A stretch of 64,000 nt of DNA from Ilyomonas sp965214235 (GCA_965214235.1 CBDCBH010000002.1:558001-622000), one strand, 5' to 3'; positions 34,758 through 43,651 are shown, counted from the stretch's first letter. Translations and numbers: made by a program. The notes: generated by a model not told the origin, from the sequence alone.

Positions 34758-36290
34758 TTATAAAAGCAAATCCAACGTGTTTTTAATTCGTTTTATTGTT
34801 TCTTCTTTACCAATAATTTCTGCAATTTCAAAAATACCGGGTCCAAATTTACCGCCAACCAGCATAATGCGAAAGGGCAACATCAACTCGCCGAGCTTTA
34901 AAAGATGAACTGCAACAATCTCTTTAAATTCTTTTTCAAGTTCTGTTTGATACCAGTTTGTTGTTAGTGTAAAAGCTTTTATTACTTCTGCAAAAAACAG
35001 TGCTTTTTGTTCGTTCCATTTTGGTTTGATGGATGTTATATCAATATAGTTTGGCGTTTGAAAAAAGTAAGATGCCTGTTCAACAAAATCAGGTAATAAA
35101 GTGCAACGTTCTTTTACCAAATCCAGCACTTTAATAAACAGGTTGTCGTTAACAACTGCTATATTTTTTTCTTCAAAAAGCATTTTCACCCTATGGCTGT
35201 AATGCCGTGCAGGTAAGCGTTTCAGCCATTCATGGTTGAACCATTTAGCTTTTTCATAATCAAACTTTGCACCTCCTTTGTGTACTCGTTCAATCGAAAA
35301 TTTTTCAATTAGTTCCTCAATCGTAAACAGTTCCTGATCACTGTTATCGTTCCAGCCCAGCAATGCCAGTATATTAATAAATGCTTCGGGTAAAAAACCC
35401 GTTTCCTTAAAGCCTGGCGTTACTTCGCCGGTGTTTGTGTCAGTCCAGTTTTTTGCATACACAGGAAAGCCGAATTTAGCGCCATCGCGCTTGCTTAATT
35501 TGCCTTGTCCCGTAGATTTTAAAATGAGTGGGAAATGTGCCCATTGAGGCATCTTATCTTCACCAAATAAATATCGCCACAATAAGATATGAACCGGCGT
35601 GCTGGGCAGCCATTCCTCACCGCGAAAGGCATGAGTGATTTTCATTAAAAAATCATCTGCTACAACTGCTAAATGATAAGTTGGCATCCCGTCAGCTTTC
35701 ATCAAAACTTTATCATCTGTTGAGGATGTATTAAAGCTTATTTCACCACGAATCATGTCCGTAAACCGAATGTCTTCGGCTTCATCGGGCACTTTAATGC
35801 GAACCACGTATGGCGTGCCTTCGTTTATTAATCTTATGGCTTCGTCTTCGCCTAACGTTAATGAATTTCGCATGAAGTTACGTGTTGTAACTCCGTACTG
35901 TGCGGTAGCCTGTTCGGTTTTGTATTGGTTGCGCATCCGCTCTAACTCATCAGGTGTGTCAAAGGCATAATAAGCATGCCCGTCTCTTACCAATTGCTGT
36001 GCATATTGTTTATACATTTGTTTTCGTTCGCTTTGCCGGTAAGGAGCAAAATCTCCGCCATGCACAACACTTTCATCTGGCTGCAAGCCGCACCAGGCAA
36101 GCGTTTCAAAAATGTATTCTTCCGCCCCGGGAACAAAACGGTTTTGGTCGGTATCTTCTATTCGTAAAATAAATGTTCCGCCCTTTTGTTTTGCAAATAA
36201 GTAATTAAACAAAGCTGTTCGCACACCGCCCAAATGCAAGCCGCCGGTTGGCGATGGTGCAAAACGAACCCGAACGTGTGAAGTATTCAT
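34758..36290 (-). CDS. gltX: Glutamate--tRNA ligase
   Basis: GluRS charges tRNA-Glu with glutamate. The 510 residues fit the bacterial class Ib enzyme. RFAPSPTGGLHLGGVRTALFNYLFAKQ (about 8-35) holds the HIGH-like HLGG motif, and KLSKRDGAKFG (about 260) is the KMSKS loop. The C-terminal helical anticodon-binding domain is complete. A terminal DLLL ends the chain. It stands alone, with a 102-base gap to the FkbM gene and about 109 bases to the cyclophilin. No second GluRS or GluQ is visible in this window. Confidence 0.97.
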   Translation of the reverse strand: MNTSHVRVRFAPSPTGGLHLGGVRTALFNYLFAKQKGGTFILRIEDTDQNRFVPGAEEYIFETLAWCGLQPDESVVHGGDFAPYRQSERKQMYKQYAQQLVRDGHAYYAFDTPDELERMRNQYKTEQATAQYGVTTRNFMRNSLTLGEDEAIRLINEGTPYVVRIKVPDEAEDIRFTDMIRGEISFNTSSTDDKVLMKADGMPTYHLAVVADDFLMKITHAFRGEEWLPSTPVHILLWRYLFGEDKMPQWAHFPLILKSTGQGKLSKRDGAKFGFPVYAKNWTDTNTGEVTPGFKETGFLPEAFINILALLGWNDNSDQELFTIEELIEKFSIERVHKGGAKFDYEKAKWFNHEWLKRLPARHYSHRVKMLFEEKNIAVVNDNLFIKVLDLVKERCTLLPDFVEQASYFFQTPNYIDITSIKPKWNEQKALFFAEVIKAFTLTTNWYQTELEKEFKEIVAVHLLKLGELMLPFRIMLVGGKFGPGIFEIAEIIGKEETIKRIKNTLDLLL

Positions 36291-36399
36291 GCGGCAAAAA
36301 TAGAATGCGAATAATGAATGAGAAATTATGAATTATGAATAATCAATTCAGGCGCAGGAATAAAAGGTAAGAATCGCATAAAACCATCGTTCATAATTA

Positions 36400-36987
36400 T
36401 CAGGGTCTTTTAATAGTAATGATAACTACCGGCGGTATAAATGATTGGTCATTTTCGGGGCGATTGTAAATAGTGTTTACTACGTTCATGCCTTTAACCA
36501 CTTTGCCAAACGCGGCATATCCTTGCCTGTCAGGGTTGTTTTCGCCATTCCAATCAAAGCCCGGCTGATCACCAATACAAATAAAAAATTCAGTGTTGGC
36601 AGTGCCCGGAGCCAGCCTTGCCATTGATAAAGTTCCGTTCAGATGCAAAATACCGGTTTGCTTTGTTGTTTCGTGAGGTATGCCTGGAGTAGCAATTGAT
36701 TTTTGATAATTCGTTTTCCAGATTCCACCTTGAATCAACTCACTTTTGGCAGCGTCGGAAGGTTGATTCTCATCATTTAAAATGCGGTAAAAAGAACCGT
36801 GTTTATACAAGCCTTCATCCACATTGTGAAGGAAAGCGGTTGCTGTTTTCGGTGCTTTATCGGTATAAATTTCGGCTTCAATATCGCCGGCATCAGTTTC
36901 AATAATAACATGCGGATGACTGTATTTAATTGATGTACAAGTGCAGTAAAAACAAACGAGTAAAACAAAAAGCGGCATTCTTTTCAT
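36400..36987 (-). CDS. Cyclophilin-type peptidyl-prolyl isomerase, lipoprotein
   Basis: A 195-residue cyclophilin that catalyses cis-trans isomerisation of prolyl bonds. The N-terminus MKRMPLFVLLVCFYCTC is a signal peptide with a lipobox-like cysteine cluster, suggesting a membrane-anchored periplasmic enzyme. The catalytic core has FYRILND (Arg), GTLSMARLAPGTANTEFFICIG (the SMA/FFI block) and GYAAFGKVVKGMNVV. The N-terminal HVIIETDAGDIEAEIYTDKAPKT is the usual start. It is preceded by a methyltransferase gene with only 4 bases between, so they are co-transcribed. The GCAGTAAAAACAAAC motif occurs inside the signal-peptide codons at 36943-36957. Confidence 0.9.
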   Translation of the reverse strand: MKRMPLFVLLVCFYCTCTSIKYSHPHVIIETDAGDIEAEIYTDKAPKTATAFLHNVDEGLYKHGSFYRILNDENQPSDAAKSELIQGGIWKTNYQKSIATPGIPHETTKQTGILHLNGTLSMARLAPGTANTEFFICIGDQPGFDWNGENNPDRQGYAAFGKVVKGMNVVNTIYNRPENDQSFIPPVVIITIKRP

Positions 36988-36991
36988 ACAA

Positions 36992-37684
36992 TTAATGTAA
37001 AGTTAACCGAACAAGAAAACGATCCCAAATATCTTCCTCCAAAACTTCAGTTTGCCAGCCTTCTTCGCTTGCAATTATGGTAAGCAAATATCTGTCGATG
37101 TACAGCCAGGTAAACCAATCGGTTCGTTCATTTTTATAATCGTATTGATACGTGATTTCACCGTAATATGTTTCGCGTTGCGGTAATTTATAATCGTATA
37201 AATAAGCTACATCTGAAGAATCGAAAAGTAGCTGTCCGCCTTTATTTATCAATGTTTTAGCGTGTTGTAAAAACAAACGAAGATTTTCCGTGTTGCCAGT
37301 AAAGCCAATACCGTTCATCATAAGCAACAAAGTATCAAACGTGTCGCTTTTATAAAAGAATACATCGCCGGTAACAATTTTTTTTATACCCCGGTGTTGC
37401 ATTACTTCAGCAGCTTTTGGCGATATATCAATGGCTGTAACATCATATTCTTTTTGCTGCAAAGCCAATGCATGGCTGCCTGCTCCTGCACCTACATCCA
37501 GCACTTTTCCTTTGCATAATTTCAACGCCATTTGCTCTAATTTAGGCATCTGCTTTTCAGCTCTGAAATAAATTTTTACCGGCATTTCTTCCGGCTCTCC
37601 ATAGTTGTTGCGTATCCATAATTTTTGCGGATTGTTCTTAAAACAGTAATCGTGCATGGCTTGTCCTAACACATCTTTCATCAA
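36992..37684 (-). CDS. Class I SAM-dependent methyltransferase
   Basis: A 230-residue cytoplasmic methyltransferase. Motif I is VLDVGAGAGSHALAL (about 77), motif II YDVTAIDISPKAAEVM, motif III VFFYKSDTFDTLLLMMNGIGFTG (about 122). The substrate is not identifiable; the small size and the MNGIGFTG loop fit small-molecule methyltransferases. The start may be the second ATG, one codon in. It is 4 bases upstream of the cyclophilin gene. A copy of the dispersed motif (37267-37277) lies inside, in another reading frame from the VKTN type copies. Confidence 0.85.
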   Translation of the reverse strand: MMKDVLGQAMHDYCFKNNPQKLWIRNNYGEPEEMPVKIYFRAEKQMPKLEQMALKLCKGKVLDVGAGAGSHALALQQKEYDVTAIDISPKAAEVMQHRGIKKIVTGDVFFYKSDTFDTLLLMMNGIGFTGNTENLRLFLQHAKTLINKGGQLLFDSSDVAYLYDYKLPQRETYYGEITYQYDYKNERTDWFTWLYIDRYLLTIIASEEGWQTEVLEEDIWDRFLVRLTLH

Positions 37685-37717
37685 ACAAAATTGAAAAAAG
37701 TTTTACGTTTCCTCAAC

Positions 37718-37725
37718 TACATTTG
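37718..37725 (+). promoter_or_regulatory. -7 box upstream of the beta-lactamase gene
   Basis: TACATTTG matches TAnnTTTG, 33 bases upstream of the ATG at 37759. No good -33 partner at the expected distance. Confidence 0.5.
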
Positions 37726-37758
37726 CCGTTTCTTTTTCAACACATTTAATATTTATAA

Positions 37759-38574
37759 ATGAAGCTGCTTTGCAATGGCATCATCTTATCGGTTCTTATT
37801 TTTTTATTTCATTCCTGCACACCTAACAACGTTACCGTAGATGAATCACTTAAAAAATATTTTGACGAAAATAAAGTAACCGGCACATTTGGCTTGTTTG
37901 ACAACGGGCAAGGCAGCTTTACTATTTACAACCTTTCGCGCTACCGCGATTCGGCTTATTTGCCCGCTTCCACTTTTAAAATTGTTAATTCGTTAATCGG
38001 CTTACAAACCGGCAGAATTTCTAATGAAAACATGGTAATAAAATGGGATGGCGTGATAAGATGGAATCCTGAATGGAATAAAGATTTAACTATGGCAGAA
38101 GCGTTTAAACTTTCGGCGGTGCCTTATTATCAGGAAGTGGCGCGAAGGATAGGAAAAGATACCATGCAAATTTGGTTAGACAGTTTGCATTACGGCACAC
38201 AAAAAATTAAAACGAAAATTGATACTTTCTGGCTCGATAACTCACTAAAAATTAAACCTGACGAACAATTGGGCTTGCTAAAAAAATTGTATTTCTCACA
38301 ATTGCCGTTTGATAAACGACCACAAGCGATTGTAAGAAAAGTGATGCTGCGGGAAAGCAATGCCAACTATCAGTTAAGCTATAAAACAGGTATGGGTTAT
38401 AAAGAAAACGGCAATGCCATCGGCTGGATAACCGGCTGGATTGAAGAGAACCAGCATCCTTATTTTTTTGTGTTGAATATAGAAGGAACACACGATACTG
38501 ATATCGTAACAGCGCGTATGAATATTTTAAAAGGTATTTTAAAACAATTGGGCTTTTTTGAAGGAAGAAAATAA
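37759..38574 (+). CDS. Class D beta-lactamase (OXA-like), predicted lipoprotein
   Basis: A 271-residue serine enzyme expected to hydrolyse penicillins. Class D motifs are in order: Ser71-Thr-Phe-Lys74 (PASTFKI), Ser119-Ala-Val (KLSAVPYYQEVARRIG), Tyr145-Gly-Thr where most members have YGN, FWLDNSLKI with the conserved Trp158, and Lys209-Thr-Gly (YKTGMGY). The ending GWITGWIEENQHPYFF also follows OXA enzymes. The N-terminus has a hydrophobic stretch ending FLFHSC at Cys20, a lipobox, so it is probably anchored in a membrane. It stands alone, 184 bases before batB. No integron, IS or plasmid feature is nearby, so it looks like a resident gene. Confidence 0.87.
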   Translation: MKLLCNGIILSVLIFLFHSCTPNNVTVDESLKKYFDENKVTGTFGLFDNGQGSFTIYNLSRYRDSAYLPASTFKIVNSLIGLQTGRISNENMVIKWDGVIRWNPEWNKDLTMAEAFKLSAVPYYQEVARRIGKDTMQIWLDSLHYGTQKIKTKIDTFWLDNSLKIKPDEQLGLLKKLYFSQLPFDKRPQAIVRKVMLRESNANYQLSYKTGMGYKENGNAIGWITGWIEENQHPYFFVLNIEGTHDTDIVTARMNILKGILKQLGFFEGRK

Positions 38575-38773
38575 TAAAACAAATACGCAAAAGATAAAAA
38601 TGAAATAAATAAATAGTGATGAAAATGAAGGGTTGATTTTATAAATTGTTCATGTGGCAATGTTGTTTATAATTAGCTCAAAAAAAGCGCAAATTAAATT
38701 GCCACTGTTCCTAAAAAAATCATTTTCAATTTCTTTACTTTTTCTTTTGCTCCACCACTTGTAGCTTGCAAAC

Positions 38774-39781
38774 ATGCTTTCTTTTCAAAACAATTCTTAT
38801 TTATTCGGCTTGCTGGTTATCATTCCGCTTGTACTGTTATTTTCTGCAGTGCTTCGCTGGAAACACAAGGTGGGCAAGGCTTTGGGTGATAGAGAGTTAA
38901 TTGATAAGCTGACCAATAATTACTCTTCGCAACTATACAAAGCAAAATTTATTGCCGTTTTAATTGCGATAGCACTTTGTGTTTTTGCAGTTGCTAATTT
39001 GCGTAAACCAGCCAAAAGCGATACGGAACAACGCGCCGGAATAGACGTGATGATTGCGCTGGACGTAAGCAAAAGCATGTTAAGTCAGGATATAAAACCA
39101 TCGCGGTTAGAGGTGGCCAAACAATTTGTTAGTTTATTATTTAATGACATTAGCGATAACCGTGTTGGCTTGGTGATTTTTGCAGGACAAGCTGTTCTGC
39201 AAATGCCGTTAACCACCGATGCTGCTGTTGCTAAATTGTATGTAAGCAATGCAACACCCGATGCAGTTCCTGTACAGGGAACCGATATTAACAATGCGTT
39301 GCAGCAATGCAGCAATGCACTCAATACAAAGGAAAAAAAATACAAGGCAATTGTATTAATAACCGATGGCGAAGACCATAACCCGCAAACAAAAAACAGC
39401 CTGCAGCAACTGTATGATGACGGCGTGATTGTTTATACTGTTGGCATTGGTACAGCAGAAGGATCGCCTATTATTGAAGCTGGAAATGTTTATAAAACAG
39501 ACATAAACGGACAAACGGTAATATCAAAATTGAATGAAGAAGAATTGAAAACAATTGCGGAAAAAACCGGCGGTACATATTATCATTTAGATAACCCGGA
39601 AGCCACAGCAACTGCGCTCGCTTCACAATTAAATAATCAGGAGAAAAAGTTAATTAGCGGCGAAGGCAACAGCCATGAATACGTTTCTTTTTACCCCATT
39701 CTTGTTGCCGTTATGCTGATGATCTTAATTGCAGAAATTTTTATTCCTGAAGTGAAAAAAAAGAGAAGCTATGAACTATAA
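38774..39781 (+). CDS. batB: Von Willebrand A domain membrane protein, BatB-like
   Basis: A 335-residue inner-membrane protein. Helices lie near 9-27, 55-72 and at the end (YPILVAVMLMILIAEIFI, about 305-325). The periplasmic VWA domain spans about 85-285 with the metal-ion-dependent adhesion site DVSKSM (about 97), the Thr region QGTDI and ITDGED. This is the aerotolerance BatB layout described in Bacteroides. The following TPR gene overlaps by 11 bases and matches BatC. A batA partner and the MoxR ATPase are not adjacent. Members are thought to support stress resistance or assembly of a protein complex in the envelope. Confidence 0.88.
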   Translation: MLSFQNNSYLFGLLVIIPLVLLFSAVLRWKHKVGKALGDRELIDKLTNNYSSQLYKAKFIAVLIAIALCVFAVANLRKPAKSDTEQRAGIDVMIALDVSKSMLSQDIKPSRLEVAKQFVSLLFNDISDNRVGLVIFAGQAVLQMPLTTDAAVAKLYVSNATPDAVPVQGTDINNALQQCSNALNTKEKKYKAIVLITDGEDHNPQTKNSLQQLYDDGVIVYTVGIGTAEGSPIIEAGNVYKTDINGQTVISKLNEEELKTIAEKTGGTYYHLDNPEATATALASQLNNQEKKLISGEGNSHEYVSFYPILVAVMLMILIAEIFIPEVKKKRSYEL

Positions 39782-40451
39782 GAGGCAAATTTCTGGATAC
39801 AAAAAACAAAGTAAAAATTTCACTGCAAAGCATTCCTTGTTTTGTATTTTATACGTTGCTGTTTTCCTTTTTCATTTTTCCGCATTGGCGCAAAATGAAA
39901 ACAAAGCTATAAAGGAAGGCAACGATGCTTACCGCAAAAACGATTTTGCAACAGCCCTGAAAGATTATACCAAAGCGTTAAGTGAAGATAACAAAAACGC
40001 AGTAGCAAAATTTAATATGGCGAATACATTACAGCGAACGAATGAAAACGACAAATCGGCAAGCCTTTATGATGACGTAATAAAAAATGCAACCGATGCC
40101 GGCCTACAATCGAAAGCTTTATACAATAAGGCTTTGGCTTTGTTGCAACAGAATAAATTGAACGATGCAATAGATGCTCTTAAACAATCTTTGCGCTTAC
40201 AACCAACTGATAATGATACCCGGGAAAATCTTGAAAAAGCATTAAAAGAAAAGCAACAGCAACAGCCGCAACCACAACCTAAGCAAAATAAAAAACAACA
40301 GCAGCAAAGTGAAAAACAACAAAGGCAACAGCAAATGAACAGGCAGATGATGGAACAAAAATTTAAAGAATTGGAAGACCAGGAAAAGCAGTTGCAAAAA
40401 GACATACAAAAACAAAAAACAAACACCAACGATAACGAGAAAGACTGGTAG
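39771..40451 (+). CDS. batC: Tetratricopeptide-repeat protein, BatC-like
   Basis: A 226-residue protein with an internal hydrophobic segment (LFCILYVAVFLFHFSALAQN, about 24-43), probably a signal peptide preceded by a basic start. Two to three TPR repeats run from about 50 to 140 (NDAYRKNDFATALKDYTKAL, then QSKALYNKALALLQQNKL and DAIDALKQSLRL). Residues 150-226 are a Gln-rich, low-complexity helical tail, which is why a Cys-rich antisense frame appears. It starts inside the batB stop, a translationally coupled pair. The tail is unusual in being almost all Q, K and E. Confidence 0.85.
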   Translation: MNYKRQISGYKKQSKNFTAKHSLFCILYVAVFLFHFSALAQNENKAIKEGNDAYRKNDFATALKDYTKALSEDNKNAVAKFNMANTLQRTNENDKSASLYDDVIKNATDAGLQSKALYNKALALLQQNKLNDAIDALKQSLRLQPTDNDTRENLEKALKEKQQQQPQPQPKQNKKQQQQSEKQQRQQQMNRQMMEQKFKELEDQEKQLQKDIQKQKTNTNDNEKDW

Positions 40452-40473
40452 CTAACTATGAATTTGTTGTGCT

Positions 40474-40480
40474 TATCTTG
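40474..40480 (+). promoter_or_regulatory. Promoter-like box that decides the DUF1599 start
   Basis: TATCTTG, one T short of TAnnTTTG, lies 40 bases before the ATG at 40521. The longer frame from 40458 would include it as codons and begins with an untypical sequence (NLLCLSCGD), so I prefer 40521. Confidence 0.45.
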
Positions 40481-40520
40481 CGGTGATATTGAATTTTTTG
40501 ATACTAAAGATTTACAAATT

Positions 40521-41078
40521 ATGACGCCGGATGCAGCTGTAAAAACAAACCATCAGTACGATGCCACCGTTGCCATTTGCAAAGAAATCTTTGATAAAAA
40601 AACGCTTGATTACGGTACTTCGTGGCGAGTGCTGCGCACTATTTCGGTGGTTGATCAAATCTTCATCAAAGCCTTACGCATCCGCAATCTGCAGGAAATA
40701 AAACAGCAAATGGTAAGCGATGATATTCCGGGCGAATTCAAAGGCATTTTAAATTATGCAGTGATTGGTTTAATTCAACTACAAATGCCTTCTGCTATCG
40801 AAGATTTGCTGCTGCAAGCCGCATCGGGTTTGTACAGCCGGCAAATACAAATTGCTAAAGAAACAATGCTGGCAAAAAACCACGATTATGGTGAAGCCTG
40901 GCGTGATATGAGCGAACAAAGTTTTGTTGATTTGATATTGATGAAGCTGCTTCGCATTAAACAAATTTTGTTGAACAATGGCAGAACGCTTATCAGCGAA
41001 GGTATTGACGCTAACTATATTGACATTATTAATTATGCCGCTTTTGCATTGATAATTATATCAGAAAAAGAACAATAA
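40521..41078 (+). CDS. DUF1599-domain protein
   Basis: A 185-residue cytoplasmic protein made of two related halves. YDATVAICKEIFDKKTLDYGTSWRVLR is followed by a helix block, then the second half repeats the pattern (ETMLAKNHDYGEAWRDMSEQSFVDLI). This duplicated DYGxxWR motif and the length are typical of DUF1599 in Bacteroidota. The function is unknown; the regular helical pattern and conserved Asp-Tyr-Gly-Trp suggest an all-alpha nucleotide-binding fold related to MazG-like pyrophosphatases, which is only a speculation. It ends 9 bases before the DoxX gene. Confidence 0.85.
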   Translation: MTPDAAVKTNHQYDATVAICKEIFDKKTLDYGTSWRVLRTISVVDQIFIKALRIRNLQEIKQQMVSDDIPGEFKGILNYAVIGLIQLQMPSAIEDLLLQAASGLYSRQIQIAKETMLAKNHDYGEAWRDMSEQSFVDLILMKLLRIKQILLNNGRTLISEGIDANYIDIINYAAFALIIISEKEQ

Positions 41079-41087
41079 AACGGTTTC

Positions 41088-42197
41088 ATGAAAAGAAAGT
41101 ATTTATTGCTCATTCTTCGCTGGATTGTGGGCGTTTTATTTATTTTTTCAGGATTAATAAAAGCAAACGATCCGTTAGGCTTGAGTTATAAAATGCAGGA
41201 ATTTTTTGACGCCTGGCACACCACTTTTTTAAACATTTATGCCTTGCCGCTTTCTTTAGTGATGAATGTATTTGAAGTGCTGGCAGGTGTTGCAATAATT
41301 GTAGGCTGGCGCATAAAATTGTTTAGCTGGCTGCTTTTGCTGCTCATTATTTTTTTTACATTTCTTACAGGTTATGCCACACTTTCGGGCAGGTTTACAA
41401 GCTGTGGTTGCTTTGGCGATTGCGTGCCTTTATCGCCTTTGCAATCGTTTATTAAAGATCTGATTTTATTAGTTCTGATTGTGATACTTTTTATCAATCG
41501 AAGCCTTATCCAACAAGCCTTTCCGTTAGAACGATGGTCGTTTTTTATTTTATTATTTACAGTAGTAAGCGTATCTTTTTTTGAAAGTTATGCGCTCACT
41601 TATTTGCCCTTATTAGACTGCTTGCCTTATAAAAAAAACAATGATATTTTACAGCAGATGAAAACGCCTGCCGGCGCTGTTAGCGATAGTTTTGCCATGA
41701 CCTTTCAATATAAAAAAAATGGTAAAAATGTAGAGTTTGATGAGGAGCATTTCCCGGAAGATTTTGATAGCACTTATCAATTCATCAACCGTTACGATAA
41801 ACTGATACGCAAAGGAACCGCTTCGCCTCCTATAACTGATTTTTCTTTGCAAACGGTGAATGGAAAAGATACTACAGCAGCCATTTTACAGCAACCTAAG
41901 TATGTGCTGGTGATGGTTCAGGATTTTGATAACTGGAACAAGCAGGCTAACGATTTTAATGAGATAGATGAGTCTTGTAAAGCTCAACATATTCCTTTGT
42001 TTATTGTAACGCCAAACCCTGAGCAGGCTTTACAATTGTTACAGGGCGCAACTATTTTGCGTTGCGATGCCACCGTGCTAAAAACCGCGGCACGTGTAAA
42101 TTCCACGTATTTTGTAATGGAAAAAGCAGTGATTAAAATGAAGGCAAGTCATGCATCGAAAAACAAAATTCTCGAGTACTTAAAAATAAAAAAATAA
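41088..42197 (+). CDS. DoxX/MauE-type membrane protein of the BT_3928 family
   Basis: A 369-residue protein with four predicted membrane segments in residues 1-165: RKYLLLILRWIVGVLFIFSGLIKANDP, LPLSLVMNVFEVLAGVAIIVG, LLLLLIIFFTFLTGYATL and LILLVLIVILFINR. The motif GRFTSCGCFGDCVPL (about 100-115) carries a conserved CxxC-like cysteine set between helices. A globular C-terminal domain (about 225-369) resembles a thioredoxin-like fold. This combination, DoxX-like followed by a folded tail, is the BT_3928 family of Bacteroidota. The function is unknown; MauE-like domains usually join disulfide exchange. Confidence 0.85.
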   Translation: MKRKYLLLILRWIVGVLFIFSGLIKANDPLGLSYKMQEFFDAWHTTFLNIYALPLSLVMNVFEVLAGVAIIVGWRIKLFSWLLLLLIIFFTFLTGYATLSGRFTSCGCFGDCVPLSPLQSFIKDLILLVLIVILFINRSLIQQAFPLERWSFFILLFTVVSVSFFESYALTYLPLLDCLPYKKNNDILQQMKTPAGAVSDSFAMTFQYKKNGKNVEFDEEHFPEDFDSTYQFINRYDKLIRKGTASPPITDFSLQTVNGKDTTAAILQQPKYVLVMVQDFDNWNKQANDFNEIDESCKAQHIPLFIVTPNPEQALQLLQGATILRCDATVLKTAARVNSTYFVMEKAVIKMKASHASKNKILEYLKIKK

Positions 42198-42243
42198 ACA
42201 ATTTGCTTTAGTTTTTACAGCAAACAAGGAGTTGTTTACTGCT

Positions 42244-42251
42244 TATCTTCG
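42244..42251 (+). promoter_or_regulatory. Promoter-like box immediately before lysA
   Basis: TATCTTCG is a near match to TAnnTTTG, 5 bases before the lysA ATG, implying a very short leader. The upstream GTTGTTTACTGC resembles the sequence before DUF1599. Confidence 0.45.
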
Positions 42252-42256
42252 CCGCA

Positions 42257-43471
42257 ATGTTAAAAGTATTATCAAACGAACAATTAATACATATCGCCAG
42301 CACTTTTGGCACACCGGTTTATGTGTACGATGCCGAGAGAATTGAACAGCAGTTGGAAGAGTTGAAAGATGCGTTTGTAAATTGCAATGCAAAGTTTTTT
42401 TATGCCTGTAAAGCCCTGACTAACATTAATATTTTAAAACTAATAAACAGGTTAGGGGCGAATGTAGATTGCGTTAGCATTAATGAGCTGAAACTCGCAC
42501 TGCACGCAGGTTTTGAGCCGAAGCGCATTTTTTTTACACCCAACTGTGTTGATTTTGCTGAGATTGAAGAAGGGAAAAACTTAGGTGTGAACATTAACTT
42601 AGATAACATCTCCATTCTTGAACAGTTTGGCAATAAATACGGCAACAGTTATCCTATTTGTATTCGGCTGAATCCGCACATTATGGCGGGTGGAAATTAC
42701 AAAATTTCAACCGGGCATATTGACAGCAAATTTGGTATTTCTATACATCAGATGCGGCACATCGAGCGCATTGTAAAAACAGCTAATTTACATGTTAACG
42801 GTTTGCACATGCACACCGGCAGCGAGATAAAAGACATCAATGTTTTTTTGCAGGGATTGGAAGTGATGTTTGATATGGCAACGCATTTTCCGCAACTTGA
42901 ATTTATTGATTTAGGAAGTGGCTTTAAAGTGGCCTACCAGGCATCAGACGTATCAACAGATGTTCGCGAATTGGGAACTAAAGTGGCAGAAGCGTTTAAA
43001 AGCTATGAAGCGGAAACCGGAAGGCAATTGGAAGTTTGGTTTGAGCCCGGAAAATATTTAGTGAGCGAAGCCGGATATTTTGTAGTAAAAACAAACGTAG
43101 TTAAGCAAACCACGGCAACGGTTTTTGTTGGCGTAAATTCCGGATTTAACCATTTGATACGACCTATGTTTTATGATGCGTTTCACCGTATTGAAAACAT
43201 CAGTAACCCGAATGGACTTGAACGGATTTATACCGTTGTTGGTAACATTTGCGAAACTGACACTTTTGCCTGGGACAGAAAAATTAATGAAGTGCGGGAA
43301 GGCGATTACCTGGTGTTTTATAATGCCGGCGCTTACGGTTATGAAATGAGCAGTAACTTTAACTCGAGACTGAAACCTGCAGAAGTGCTGGTAATAAATG
43401 GAGAAGCGAAACTGATTAGAAAGCGTGATGTGTTTGAAGATTTATTGAAGAACCAGGTTGAATTGATGTAA
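42257..43471 (+). CDS. lysA: Diaminopimelate decarboxylase
   Basis: LysA decarboxylates meso-diaminopimelate to L-lysine, the last step of lysine synthesis. The 404 residues fit a fold-type III PLP enzyme. The PLP lysine is in FFYACKALTNINIL (about 50). HMHTGSEI (about 195) is the PLP/phosphate loop, and IDLGSGFK follows. The C-terminal beta domain has WFEPGKYLVSEAGYFVV, VGNICETDTFA (the catalytic cysteine region) and YNAGAYGYEMSS. The conserved substrate arginine segment is present. The next gene, guaB, is convergent. An exact copy of the dispersed motif at 43085-43095 encodes VKTN. Confidence 0.95.
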   Translation: MLKVLSNEQLIHIASTFGTPVYVYDAERIEQQLEELKDAFVNCNAKFFYACKALTNINILKLINRLGANVDCVSINELKLALHAGFEPKRIFFTPNCVDFAEIEEGKNLGVNINLDNISILEQFGNKYGNSYPICIRLNPHIMAGGNYKISTGHIDSKFGISIHQMRHIERIVKTANLHVNGLHMHTGSEIKDINVFLQGLEVMFDMATHFPQLEFIDLGSGFKVAYQASDVSTDVRELGTKVAEAFKSYEAETGRQLEVWFEPGKYLVSEAGYFVVKTNVVKQTTATVFVGVNSGFNHLIRPMFYDAFHRIENISNPNGLERIYTVVGNICETDTFAWDRKINEVREGDYLVFYNAGAYGYEMSSNFNSRLKPAEVLVINGEAKLIRKRDVFEDLLKNQVELM

Positions 43472-43501
43472 TTTATGTTGCCTGAAAAGATGAATCAATA
43501 A

Positions 43502-43574
43502 CACTCGTTTACCTGCTTAATTTATTTCATAACGTTGACGAGTGCGAAGCAACGATGGTAAACCGGAGCGTTGC
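43502..43574 (+). other. Structured intergenic region between lysA and guaB
   Basis: Two hairpins can form. CACTCGT (43502-43508) pairs with ACGAGTG (43538-43544), with a long loop; then GCAACG (43549-43554) pairs with CGTTGC (43569-43574). No T tract follows directly. It may terminate the convergent genes or be a short repeat relic. Confidence 0.4.
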
Positions 43575-43640
43575 AGTTCAATATATAAAATTGTATTTTG
43601 TATTTCATTTATAGTAAAATCAGGCTTACTTAAAAGTGCT

Positions 43641-43651
43641 GTAAAAACAAA
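43641..43651 (+). repeat. Copy of the dispersed motif abutting the guaB stop
   Basis: On the guaB sense strand the TAG stop is followed directly by TTTGTTTTTAC, the same arrangement as at accD. Confidence 0.6.

Noticed and set aside
40067..40429. A Cys-rich 120-codon frame opposite batC
   Set aside because: It is the complement of a CAA/CAG-rich stretch coding for Gln in the TPR protein tail.
40539..43095. VKTN protein motif as the cause of the GTAAAAACAAA copies
   Set aside because: Other copies encode unrelated residues in other frames or are intergenic, so a protein motif cannot explain the set.
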